Counted from the stretch's first letter, positions 15,114-22,574 are shown. The stretch: 64,000 nucleotides of DNA from Paenibacillus larvae subsp. larvae (GCF_002003265.1 NZ_CP019687.1:1488001-1552000); one strand, 5' to 3'. A program made the numbers and translations. The notes: generated by a model not told the origin, from the sequence alone.

Positions 15114-15184
15114 TGATATGCTCCCATCATAGTAGACAGTAGAAAAACAAAAAACTTCTATTCTACAATGATGGGAGCATATCA
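15114..15184. repeat. Long inverted repeat downstream of the XRE gene
   Basis: 17-bp perfect arms (TGATATGCTCCCATCAT 15114-15130, complement 15168-15184) with further imperfect pairing inward. It begins at the stop codon of the minus-strand XRE gene, so it may end its transcript, although the T tract is short; it may also give a stable RNA. Confidence 0.6.
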
Positions 15185-15406
15185 TTAGCCCTCTGTGGTC
15201 TTTTCCTCGTCTATATAGATCAAAATGTCTTCTAACGGACATCCCAAAGCCTTGCAAAGCTTGTCCAACGTTTCAAGATCCACCCTCTTTGCTCTCCCAT
15301 GATAAAGCTCAGTCACAGTGTTACGAGCAAGCCCTGTTTTTTCCACCACATCAGATATCTTTAATCGCTTACGACCCATTACCTCACTTAATTTATTGAC
15401 GATCAA
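15185..15406 (-). CDS. XRE/Cro-type regulator (YozG-like, 73 residues)
   Basis: The TTG at 15406, 7 bases after AAAGGGGGTG, gives MIVNKLSEVMGRKRLKIS..., which matches the usual start of this short family; the longer frame to 15493 is not conserved. Helix-turn-helix: LKISDVVEKTGLARNTVTEL, followed by LETLDKLCKALGCPLEDIL. These small Cro/CI-type repressors guard phage and ICE promoters. Divergent from the promoter and operators at 15478-15547, which it probably controls. Confidence 0.8.
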   Translation of the reverse strand: MIVNKLSEVMGRKRLKISDVVEKTGLARNTVTELYHGRAKRVDLETLDKLCKALGCPLEDILIYIDEEKTTEG

Positions 15407-15477
15407 ACTAACACCCCCTTTTTCAAACCCAATAATAACAAAGTTAATAAATTTGTTCAATATCTTGGTTATTTCTA

Positions 15478-15547
15478 TTGATATGTTAATCAAAAAGGTT
15501 TATATTATGTATAGGAAGTTGATCATATTGATTAACAAATTGATCAT
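15478..15547 (+). promoter_or_regulatory. Sigma-A promoter with repeated operator-like sites
   Basis: TTGATA (15478-15483), 17-base spacer, TATATT (15501-15506). The -35 box is part of an inverted repeat TTGATATGTTAATCAA (15478-15493). Two direct copies of TTGATCAT (15519-15526, 15540-15547) lie around and after the start point. Together with the divergent XRE gene this is a phage-like switch driving the small-gene operon to the right. Confidence 0.6.
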
Positions 15548-15572
15548 ACACCTACTTCCAGAAAGGGTGAAA

Positions 15573-15626
15573 ATGTTTGGATGCAAGAGATTGGGTACTT
15601 TTCCTGACGGCATTAGTTCAACTTAG
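15573..15626 (+). CDS. Possible 17-residue leader peptide
   Basis: ATG lies 4-5 bases after AAAGGGTG and the frame stops after MFGCKRLGTFPDGISST. It is the first ORF after the promoter at 15478-15506 and is followed by strong RNA structure, so it could be a leader peptide; it may equally be chance. Confidence 0.3.
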   Translation: MFGCKRLGTFPDGISST

Positions 15627-15780
15627 CACGGCAATAATACTTAACCTTAACAGCCGACAGGAGAAAAAGAAAAAAGGAACCCGCAAACGACGCTTCGCAC
15701 GCAAACGTTAAAAGGTTCCTCGGAGGGGATGCTTTCCCCTCCACCCCAATCTTAACACAATAGCGGTAAAAAATAAATGG
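15627..15780 (+). promoter_or_regulatory. Structured leader with two hairpins
   Basis: GGAACC (15676-15681) pairs with GGTTCC (15714-15719), enclosing a GC-rich loop, followed at once by GGAGGGG (15722-15728) / CCCCTCC (15736-15742). No T tract, so not simple terminators. They lie in the 5' leader of the small-gene operon and may control its translation or transcription. Confidence 0.45.
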
Positions 15781-15791
15781 AGGTAATAGAC

Positions 15792-15875
15792 ATGAACATA
15801 ATTACATGGATCGTTGCCTTATCAGCTTTTGTACTTAGTATTGTTACGCTGATTAGAGTAGTTCGGAATAAATAA
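15792..15875 (+). CDS. Single-span membrane peptide (27 residues)
   Basis: ATG 8 bases after GGAGG. MNIITWIVALSAFVLSIVTL then a basic tail RVVRNK: one membrane helix with cytoplasmic positive charges. No family recognised; could be a small regulator, holin-like or toxin peptide. First clear gene of the operon. Confidence 0.5.
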   Translation: MNIITWIVALSAFVLSIVTLIRVVRNK

Positions 15876-15902
15876 GCCGGTTGTAAGTGGAGGGGATAAG
15901 GA

Positions 15903-16094
15903 ATGGGAGATTACCTGGGATCGGTACGTAACTATTACGACCATCTGTCGGAATGTAAGGGTTCACCTGAAAACATGTTTGTAATCATTTTGCGTTTACT
16001 TTTATGGTCAGACCATTCGGATGTAGTGATTGTACAAAGAGTAAAAAACCTGGTTAAAGCATATGACCTGGTTAAGGGGGGACAAGATAAATGA
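15903..16094 (+). CDS. Hypothetical protein (63 residues), element operon
   Basis: AGGGGATAAGG precedes the ATG. A soluble helical protein (YLGSVRNYYDHLSEC ... VVIVQRVKNLVKAYDLVK). Overlaps the next gene by four bases (ATGA), the sign of a translationally coupled operon. Function unknown. Confidence 0.55.
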   Translation: MGDYLGSVRNYYDHLSECKGSPENMFVIILRLLLWSDHSDVVIVQRVKNLVKAYDLVKGGQDK

Positions 16095-16360
16095 ACACCA
16101 TTTTAAAAGTGAACCAAAGCCGTGGAAAGTCAGTGGCGCAGATCGCGGAGATCTTGAACACATGTGAAATGCTTCTAAACCTCGAAATTGAAAATCAGAT
16201 GAACAAGGTAGTATTACACGTAATTACTGACAGCGCGACAGTCCAATATACAGAAATCACTAGGGACGGCATGTTGAGTTTTCTAACAAAACTCAGAGAG
16301 TATGTCACAAACAAAGAAGATATAGATGAACTGCTGGAAGAAGTTCAGGGGGAGGAATAA
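16091..16360 (+). CDS. Hypothetical protein (89 residues), element operon
   Basis: Starts in the stop of the previous gene. Charged, mixed alpha/beta look, acidic C-terminus (DIDELLEEVQGEE). No recognised family. Followed three bases later by the next ORF. Confidence 0.55.
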   Translation: MNTILKVNQSRGKSVAQIAEILNTCEMLLNLEIENQMNKVVLHVITDSATVQYTEITRDGMLSFLTKLREYVTNKEDIDELLEEVQGEE

Positions 16361-16363
16361 GGA

Positions 16364-16576
16364 ATGGAGAAAATTGATCCATATGAAGTATTTACACCCA
16401 CCCAGGTAAATGTAATTAGCTGTGCACTTATCGGACGGGTTGTAGAAATCAAAAGTAGGATAGAGTTTTTTGAAAATACTCACGACGAGGCGCAAGTGGG
16501 CGTATGCCGCAGTCTTTTGAAGGATATTCTGGAAACCTGCAAATTATTTAACTTACCAGTAGATGGTAAAAAGTAA
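16364..16576 (+). CDS. Hypothetical protein (70 residues), element operon
   Basis: GGGGGAGGAATAAGG ribosome binding site overlaps the end of the preceding gene. Helical, with EVFTPTQVNVISCALIGR near its start. Last gene of the three-gene set; a terminator follows. Confidence 0.55.
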   Translation: MEKIDPYEVFTPTQVNVISCALIGRVVEIKSRIEFFENTHDEAQVGVCRSLLKDILETCKLFNLPVDGKK

Positions 16577-16578
16577 CA

Positions 16579-16620
16579 AAAGAGCGCCTAGGAAAATCAT
16601 CCTGAGTGCTCTTTCTATTG
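16579..16620 (+). terminator. Terminator of the element operon
   Basis: AAAGAGC (16579-16585) / GCTCTTT (16608-16614) with internal AGGA/TCCT pairing, then a T-rich tail. Repeats the terminator at 13439-13475. Confidence 0.75.
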
Positions 16621-16643
16621 CGTGCTTCAAGTTTGGTTCCTTA

Positions 16644-16901
16644 CTAACCAAGATAAATCATATACAAAAGTACAATGCAAAAATTAAACGGAAATGTTGC
16701 AAGGAACCAAACTGCTTTTTGTTCCCGCGTGTGTCTTTTGTTTAACAAGGTTTCCATGTAAACATTAAGAGCAGTAATGAATAAAACAACTGAAACATAA
16801 ATAGGAATACTTCTGCTAAAATTTGATGTTATTGGGGAAGACAAAATGATCAACGGTACTAATTGCAAGATAGTTAATTCGTATTTTTTAAAAATCTTCA
16901 T
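16644..16901 (-). CDS. Small membrane protein, candidate immunity partner
   Basis: ATG at 16901 lies 12 bases after the stop of the preceding bacteriocin-like gene (a TTG at 16925 would overlap it). About 85 residues with three hydrophobic segments (LTILQLVPLIILSSP, IYVSVVLFITALNVY, WFLATFPFNFCIVLLYMIYL) separated by basic loops. No recognised family. Small multi-span proteins downstream of a secreted toxin gene often give immunity, which is my inference from position and size. Confidence 0.55.
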   Translation of the reverse strand: MKIFKKYELTILQLVPLIILSSPITSNFSRSIPIYVSVVLFITALNVYMETLLNKRHTREQKAVWFLATFPFNFCIVLLYMIYLG

Positions 16902-16912
16902 TTGCAACCACT

Positions 16913-17461
16913 TTATTTTGGACAAGCTAAACTACCCAGATAGTATGCAGCTCCAATGCCCGCTGAGACTCCTAAACCAAGAGGACTAGGTACCTTTAAT
17001 AAAACTCCAAATACTCCATTTGCAAATGAATGTGCCCAACCTATTCCTCCTAATACGTCAGAACACCCAAGTGTCCTTACGCCTGCAGCACGTTCCGCTT
17101 TTATAATCTCATTTTCAACTTCTTGTAATGCTTTAAGTAATTGCTCTTTTTTATCCTGTCCTTGCAATCCGAGTAACATGGTATTGAAATTATCTACTTG
17201 TGATTGAATATCTTGTACAGAAAGTTCTAAATTGTTTGCTTCTAAAGCTTGCTTAAGTTTTTGCTTGTCTTTTATCTTCAATAAATCTCCGGTTCTTTCC
17301 AAGTTATCTTTTACCACCAGAGCAACCAACTCTGTTTGTGAATCACTCTTTTCAGCTGCTGCAACAGGTTTTAAGCCTATACTCACAAAAGAGGTCAAGG
17401 CCATGAGAAATGCCATAGATAGAATAACGCTCTTTCTTTTTCCCCAATTTAACAAATACAT
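16913..17461 (-). CDS. Secreted bacteriocin-like precursor with two-Cys hydrophobic C-terminus
   Basis: ATG 17461 is 10 bases after TGAGGAGAT; an ATG nine bases upstream is too close. 182 residues. Export signal at 1-36 (GKRKSVILSMAFLMALTSF ... AAA). Residues about 40-128 form a charged helical pro-region. The last 50 residues, from Cys133 to Cys180, are hydrophobic and Gly/Ala/Leu-rich (GGIGWAHSFANGVFGVLLKV, AGIGAAYYLGSLACPK). The order signal, charged pro-domain, membrane-active C-terminus recalls SdpC-type toxins, but the cysteine spacing differs. A sigma-A promoter lies at 17508-17536. A small membrane protein follows. Confidence 0.6.
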   Translation of the reverse strand: MYLLNWGKRKSVILSMAFLMALTSFVSIGLKPVAAAEKSDSQTELVALVVKDNLERTGDLLKIKDKQKLKQALEANNLELSVQDIQSQVDNFNTMLLGLQGQDKKEQLLKALQEVENEIIKAERAAGVRTLGCSDVLGGIGWAHSFANGVFGVLLKVPSPLGLGVSAGIGAAYYLGSLACPK

Positions 17462-17507
17462 GTTTACCATCTCCTCAATATAAGATAACGCGAAGGACCG
17501 CTTCTAT

Positions 17508-17536
17508 ATATTACTATTTAAGGTTATTTAAGTCAA
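17508..17536 (-). promoter_or_regulatory. Sigma-A promoter of the bacteriocin-like gene
   Basis: On the minus strand TTGACT (17531-17536), a 17-base spacer and TAATAT (17508-17513), about 47 bases before the ATG. Confidence 0.65.
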
Positions 17537-17673
17537 TTTAATTTTTTCTAGTTATTTTACAAGCACCTCATTATTGCCTTCTTGTTTGAATGTCTTTTAA
17601 TTCTTGTCAGCAGGGATAAAGTATGTTACCATTCTATTGATGTGTGCAAATGAACATTTTTCCAATTCGCAGA

Positions 17674-17722
17674 AAAGAAGATCACGATGGCTAATTAATG
17701 TCTTCGTGATCTTCTTTTTTAT
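17674..17722. terminator. Bidirectional terminator
   Basis: AAGAAGATCACGA pairs with TCGTGATCTTCTT across a 16-base loop, with TTTTTT on the + side and TTTTC on the - side. It ends the minus-strand gene at 17798. Confidence 0.7.
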
Positions 17723-17797
17723 GGGTGTAGGAAGTTTAGAGTATGTTATTTTTGTGCATTACCTTAGAAAAAGAGTATTGCTGATTAAATTGATGCT

Positions 17798-18298
17798 TTA
17801 ATCAATTTGTTCAACTACAAAACCTTGTAAAGAAACCTCTGGGATACCCCTTAAAGCGAAGGCAACTGTGGATTCTTTAGCTGTAAAAACATGAGTGATG
17901 TTATTTCCTTGATTATTTTTATCTTCCCATTCATTTAAATAGTCTAGTCCCATTGCAGCAACCAACACATTACCTTCAACATTCTTTAACGTTATTTTAT
18001 ATTTTTTCCCAGCTTCAACTTTTACATAATCAGTATAAACCTCAGTAAGCAGCTCATAGTTCGGGTATTTAAGTGTCAAGGTTCCATTATTTATGATGGA
18101 TGTTTCTGGAATAAGCCGATTAAAAATACTACTTTCCCAACTTGTAAAATTATCTTCTACGACTATCTTTGAAGTATAGTGGTTACTTTCAACCGGGATT
18201 TTCTCCGTTTGATTTAACGGGTTTGCATGAATCGCCCCTGCTGCACTACTACCAGCTAACATTCCCACCAGCGCCATTGATGCTATTATCTTTTTCAT
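17798..18298 (-). CDS. Secreted protein of unknown function (166 residues)
   Basis: Signal peptide MKKIIASMALVGMLAGSSAA... with cleavage near HAN. The mature part looks all-beta (NGTLTLKYPNYELL, YVKVEAGKKYKITLKNVEG), with NFTSWESSIFN near its start, like a small jelly-roll or binding domain. No family named. AGGTTGTTCT-type weak ribosome binding site (GGAGG 8-12 bases upstream). Lies next to the bacteriocin-like pair, on the same strand but with its own terminator. Confidence 0.6.
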   Translation of the reverse strand: MKKIIASMALVGMLAGSSAAGAIHANPLNQTEKIPVESNHYTSKIVVEDNFTSWESSIFNRLIPETSIINNGTLTLKYPNYELLTEVYTDYVKVEAGKKYKITLKNVEGNVLVAAMGLDYLNEWEDKNNQGNNITHVFTAKESTVAFALRGIPEVSLQGFVVEQID

Positions 18299-18798
18299 AG
18301 AACAACCTCCAATATTTATTAGGAGAAAATTTAATTATCTCCCTTTAATTCCATATTGTAGTATATATTCCTTTTAAATGAAAGTGTTTTTTAGTCTATT
18401 AATTTTTAATAGGTAATTCTGAGCACTTAATGCTTTTTTTAAATTTATTTGCTTAGTTGTGACACTGTACACCTTTCATTAATTATAATGTGTGTTAAAA
18501 TCATCTTCGAACAAGCCGTCTATTCTTCGACGCTTTTCGCATCTCTTTCCCGACGCTTATAAGCACCTCTTAGGCGGGAGACACAATTCTAGAGGGAACA
18601 ACTGATGGCAAACTAAAAATCAGACATGAGAAAGCCTGAATTCATTTATCCGTTCTAGAGAATATAGTGAATCTACTACCATTTGAAGTTAAAGGGTTAA
18701 GCAGGAGCCATAATAGAAACAGACCCGCAGACTTATGCTTGCGAGTTTAATGTGCAAATACTTTTTTTGGATAATATTGCATATATCGAAAGTCGTGC
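18299..18798. other. Non-coding stretch left of the IS element
   Basis: Starts with the promoter region of the secreted-protein gene (TACAAT near 18355 on the minus strand). The rest has no supported ORF, only scraps in several frames. Probably decayed sequence. Confidence 0.35.
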
Positions 18799-18800
18799 TA

Positions 18801-19964
18801 TATAAGTTGAATCAATATTCTTAGCAAACCTTGGCAAGGAAAAAGGAACCATTTGTCGAATAAGAAACAGATCAAGAATAGACAAGTGGGGATGACAATG
18901 GATAAACATACCGAACTGGCAAAAGTAACGGCAGCCATGCAACAAACCAAAGAGCGCCGAATGTATGAACGCTACCAAGCGATCTATTTGCATTTGAAAG
19001 GCACATCCATGAAGGCGATCGCTGACATTTTGAATCGAAACCGAATGACGGTGAGCAGTTACATTCATACGTACGAGAACGGTGGACTGGGAGCCTTGCA
19101 AATCAAGCATTCCTCAGGTGCTCCTACTCGGTTGACGAAGCAGCAGCAGGATCGCTTGAAACAAACCGTCGCCTATTCGGTTCCCCATGAGGTCGGCTTT
19201 ACGGCAAAGCACAACTGGACGCTTGAACTGATTGCCACGTACGTGGAACGCGACTGGGGCCATTGCTATTCGCTCCGAGGCATTTCCAAGGTCATGGAGC
19301 GGCTAGGGCTCAGCTATACGAAACCGACCTACACGCTCGCAGCAGCAGATCCCAAGAAACAACGCCATTTCACCGAAACGACCTTTCCTGAACTGAAAAA
19401 AAGCTACTGAACGAGGAGATTGATCACTTGCTGTTCGAGGATGAGTCGATGATCCGGGACTACCAGGCGATTCAGAAGACCTGGTTCCTTCGCGGGAAGC
19501 AACGCATCATTCCAACCACGGGCAAGCATCGTGGGGTCAAACTGCTGGCCACGGTTGACTATGAAACGGGACACATCGTTTGGCAAGAAGATGAACAGTA
19601 CACCGCTGAAACGTTTCTTTCCTTTCTTCAAAAGGTCATGGCGACTTATCCAACAGGGAAACTGGCTCTGGTTTTGGACAATGCCCGGATTCATCATGCA
19701 AAGCTGCTTCGGCCGTTTCTGGAAGCGCAAAAAAATCGGCTTGAGCTTGTGTACTTGCCTCCATACAGCCCTCAGTTAAATATCGTAGAAGGACTCTGGA
19801 AATGGCTCAAGTCCAGTGTGATCAATAACGTATTCTATTCGGCCGTTTCCGAAATCCGTCTGCGTGTCGGGCAATTTATGGATGAAATCATGAAGCATCC
19901 TCATGCCATTATTGACCGGCTGTGCGTGCGACTTTGATTGCTATTTTCTTTCGTTCAACTTATA
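18801..19964 (+). mobile_element. IS630-family insertion sequence
   Basis: Ends carry the inverted repeat TATAAGTTGAA (18801-18811) / TTCAACTTATA (19954-19964), and each is flanked by TA (18799-18800, 19965-19966), the target duplication of the IS630/Tc1 group. Length 1,164 bp. Contains a two-frame DDE transposase. It lies inside the tRNA-Val element. Confidence 0.85.
18853..19937 (+). CDS. IS630 transposase, two frames joined at an A7 slippery site
   Basis: First frame (18853-19410; the likely start is the ATG at 18892 or 18898) has the helix-turn-helix part (SMKAIADILNRNRMTVSSYI) and the central GISKVMERLGLSYTKPTYT. The second (to 19937) has the DDE catalytic core: LLFEDESMIRDYQ (first Asp), LVLDNARIHHA (second Asp) and YLPPYSPQLNIVEGLWKWLK (Glu). 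At 19393-19402 the end of frame one reads CTG AAAAAAA GC; a -1 slip there reads KKKLLNEEIDHLLFEDES straight into frame two. This fits the programmed frameshifting seen in several IS630 members. Confidence 0.85.
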
Positions 19965-20042
19965 TAGAATAGAAGTAACAATCAGTTGTAGGCGTCTATC
20001 ATTTTCTTTCTATTCTTAAAAGGTTAGAAAGGAGGTGAACGC

Positions 20043-20114
20043 GTGGGCGATTTTTTTAAGCTCTTTATTGAATGGGTTTTCAAAACCATTGTAGTGGAGT
20101 TTATACAAAAATAG
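20043..20114 (+). CDS. 23-residue amphipathic peptide (PSM-like or type I toxin-like)
   Basis: GTG start 6 bases after AAAGGAGGTG, an unusually perfect ribosome binding site. The product MGDFFKLFIEWVFKTIVVEF-IQK has charged residues at 3, 6, 10, 14, 19 and 23, the i+3/i+4 spacing of an amphipathic membrane-active helix. Size and character resemble phenol-soluble modulins, or a type I toxin. A strong hairpin follows whose T tract is on the opposite strand, as if an antisense RNA ended at the 3' end of this gene. Confidence 0.5.
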   Translation: MGDFFKLFIEWVFKTIVVEFIQK

Positions 20115-20119
20115 CGGTA

Positions 20120-20172
20120 ACAAAAACAGTCGCTTTAATCCCGGCCAAGGATATTTTAAAGCGACTGTTTCT
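20120..20172 (-). terminator. Strong hairpin, T tract on the minus strand
   Basis: AAACAGTCGCTTTAA (20124-20138) pairs perfectly with 20156-20170. TTTTTG follows on the minus strand, only TTTCT on the plus strand. It could end both the peptide mRNA and a convergent antisense transcript. Confidence 0.65.
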
Positions 20173-20414
20173 AAAAAATGAATTTGACTATCAAAAGGCA
20201 ACTGATTGTATCAAAGAAAAAGCGTGAGGCAACACGTTTTGTCTTTTTGCTATAGAATATAGATAGTATAAACACTTTGTGCGCACAATATGCGCAGGCT
20301 TTATATACATAGTATATCCGTAAAAAGTAAAAGAGTAAACGGACATGACTGTCAATAATTCCTCTGGAGTCATTTCACAAAGGCGGTCAACAGCTCTTGG
20401 ATAGCTTTGTGATC
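20173..20414. other. Intergenic region, no supported protein gene
   Basis: Lies between the peptide gene and the XRE operator. If an antisense RNA to the peptide gene exists, its promoter should lie here on the minus strand; I see no convincing -35/-10 pair. Confidence 0.35.
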
Positions 20415-20431
20415 GGATAATTTAATTATCC
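20415..20431 (+). promoter_or_regulatory. Perfect palindromic operator upstream of the XRE/ImmA operon
   Basis: GGATAATTTAATTATCC is a perfect 17-base palindrome 39 bases before the XRE start codon. A further half site GGATAATT is at 20446-20453. A likely autoregulatory binding site. Confidence 0.6.
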
Positions 20432-20469
20432 GTCAAGGGGGTAATGGATAATTTTTTGGAGGTTATTTT

Positions 20470-20880
20470 ATGAGCTTTGGTAAAACGCTTATTCAACTTA
20501 GAGAATCAAAGGGTTTAAGTCAATATGAGGTGGCTGAAAAACTTGGCATAAAAAGAGCTCGGTACAATTCTTGGGAAAATGAAATAGCCAAACCGCGGCA
20601 TGACATGCTTCATAAACTTGCAGAGTTTTATAATGTAAGTCCTGATTATCTGCTGGGTTATGAAAAAGAAAAAGAAGCGGTGCCATCCTGGGCAACTACA
20701 AAAGATAAACGCGACCTCAAGAAAATGTTAGAAGATCCGGATGTGCTTTATTATGATGGAATTGAATTTTCCCCTGAAGATCGAGCTAAGATGATCGGCA
20801 TAGTTGAAGCGGTATTCTGGGAAGCAAAACAAATGAACAAAGAAGCATACAAAAATAGAAAAAAGAAAAAAACTGATTAA
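20470..20880 (+). CDS. XRE family regulator (ImmR-like)
   Basis: 136 residues. Helix-turn-helix at about 8-58: LIQLRESKGLSQYEVAEKLG, then RARYNSWENEIAKPRHDMLHKLAEFYNVSPDYLLG, followed by a charged C-terminal region with a Lys-rich end. Repressor of the phage/ICE immunity type. TTGGAGG ribosome binding site. Upstream palindrome suggests autoregulation. Followed 31 bases later by an ImmA-type protease, the pair known from ICEBs1 and related phages, where the protease removes the repressor to derepress excision. Confidence 0.85.
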   Translation: MSFGKTLIQLRESKGLSQYEVAEKLGIKRARYNSWENEIAKPRHDMLHKLAEFYNVSPDYLLGYEKEKEAVPSWATTKDKRDLKKMLEDPDVLYYDGIEFSPEDRAKMIGIVEAVFWEAKQMNKEAYKNRKKKKTD

Positions 20881-20911
20881 CGCGGGTTCCTACAACTAGG
20901 AGGGCAGACGA

Positions 20912-21328
20912 GTGAGAATTCGAAAAAAAATCAATTATCTGTACCGCAAACATAAAACAAATTGTCCATTCGAATTAGCGAGCCTATTAAACGTCCATAT
21001 CAGATATGTTGATCTTCCTGAAGGTGTCAAAGGATATTGTCTGAGGGTTTTACGAAGAAAATTCATACTCCTAGATTATAATCTGAAAGGTACACAGGAA
21101 GAGAAATTTATCTGCACTCATGAACTTGGCCACATTGTTCTTCACAAAGAAATAAGTCACTACTTTATTATAAGGCATACTTTCTTTGTGGCAAATAAGT
21201 ATGAGCGGGAAGCTCATCATTTTGCGATCTACCTAATCCTTTCTAACTATGAGTTTGAAAATGGTGAAACTTTAAGTTCTGTTTTTCAGAAAAACGGAAT
21301 CCCTGAAAAAATGAAAATTTACTACTAA
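20912..21328 (+). CDS. ImmA/IrrE family metallopeptidase
   Basis: GTG start after AGGAGGG. 138 residues with the zinc motif HELGHIVLH (His70, Glu71, His74), a preceding hydrophobic strand (KFILLDYNL) and the downstream EREAHHFAIYLIL segment that supplies the third ligand Glu. In ICEBs1 the ImmA protease cleaves its partner ImmR; by gene order this protein should act on the preceding XRE regulator. Catalytic residues are intact. Confidence 0.88.
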   Translation: MRIRKKINYLYRKHKTNCPFELASLLNVHIRYVDLPEGVKGYCLRVLRRKFILLDYNLKGTQEEKFICTHELGHIVLHKEISHYFIIRHTFFVANKYEREAHHFAIYLILSNYEFENGETLSSVFQKNGIPEKMKIYY

Positions 21329-21453
21329 CATGTCTATACATAAATTTATTGGGATCATCATGTCTTTATATCGAACATATGTTCCCATTTCATAAAACTT
21401 CATGCTCTTCAAGCATGTTTATATAAATAATTAATTACGGAAGGAGAAAAAGA

Positions 21454-22574
21454 GTGAAAGGTTCAATTAAAAAACGTGGAACTAAATGGTCTTATATTGT
21501 TGATGTGGGTTTCGATGAAAATGGAAAGAGAAAACAGAAAACAAAATCAGGCTTCCGGACAAAAGCAGAAGCACAAGCTGCCTGTAATGAGTTAATTAAT
21601 CAAATTAATAAAGGGCAATACGTTGAAGAAAAGAGAATGACATTAGAAGAGTATTTACTTTTGTGGCTAAAAGACTATGCTAAACCGAATATGCGTCAAA
21701 CAAGTTACGATTTGAGAGAAGTTCTTATCACAAAGAGAATCATTCCGGCCCTAGGTAAATATGAAATCCAAAAAATAACACCGCATCAAATTTCGAAATT
21801 TTATGTAGAACTGAATGAAAAAGGCTTATCACAGGAGTATAACACAGTTTTCATTCACTTCTACGCTCTGCTTTTAAAAGAGCGGTGAAGTGGCAATTCA
21901 TTTCTAAAAATGTAATGGAAAACGTTGACGCCCCAAAATTTGAGAGAAGGGATATTGTAACATGGAGTATGGATGAAGTAAGGAAATTTCTTGACAATGT
22001 ACCCGCGGATCAGTATAGAATTGCATTCATTTTGGCCCTATATACAGGGATGAGACGGGGAGAAATCCTAGGATTACGTTGGAAGGATGTAGATTTAAAA
22101 ACAGGAAAGGCAAGTATTAGACAAGCACTTACGAAGACTAAGATGGGTCTAATATTCCAGGAACCAAAAACAAAAAATGCCAAACGGCAAATAGCGCTCT
22201 CACAAGAAGTGATAAGCGCCCTCAAGAAACATAAACACTGGGTTAATAAAAATATGGTCCAACACGGTCCTGAATACCAAAATCATGATCTAGTATGTTG
22301 TCATGAGGACGGTAGACCAATAGCCCCAAGGACACTTCAAAACGTTTTTCATAAACGATGTGAAGCGCTGGAGCTACCTAATATCCGCTTTCATGACTTA
22401 CGCCATACTCATGCCACAATTATGTTACAACTTGGGCAGCACCCCAAAGTTGTTTCTGAACGACTCGGTCATGGTCGAGTAGGAATCACAATGGATATCT
22501 ACTCATACGTACTTCCTGATATGCAAAAAGATGCTGCGGATATTTTTGAATCTGCCCTTAAAAAAGGACTTTAG
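21454..22574 (+). pseudogene. int: Tyrosine recombinase (phage/ICE integrase), frameshifted
   Basis: GTG start after GGAGAAA. N-terminal arm-binding domain (KGSIKKRGTKWSYIVDVG), SAM-like core-binding domain, then the catalytic domain with Arg in YTGMRRGEILGLRW, HDLRHTHATIM (His, Arg) and LGHGRVGITMDIYSY (His, Tyr). The frame breaks near 21858: the bases would restore IHSLLRSAFKRAVKWQ if a second ATTC were present, so a 4-base loss from a tandem ATTC repeat is likely. The two halves (stop at 21888; second start 21885) are otherwise complete. It lies 88 bases from the tRNA-Val it targets. Confidence 0.9.

Noticed and set aside
15039-15257. Minus-strand frame ending CCGGFLLVLIFAFLVVGKIV
   Set aside because: Looks like a YjcZ-type membrane tail, but has no start codon with ribosome binding site and crosses the long hairpin and the XRE gene.
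13439-16631. CRISPR array or other spaced repeat array
   Set aside because: Repeats in the element (GGTTGCAAA, terminator block) are too few and too irregularly spaced; no cas genes in the window.
17604-17801. 65-residue plus-strand ORF
   Set aside because: Runs straight through a strong terminator; no ribosome binding site.
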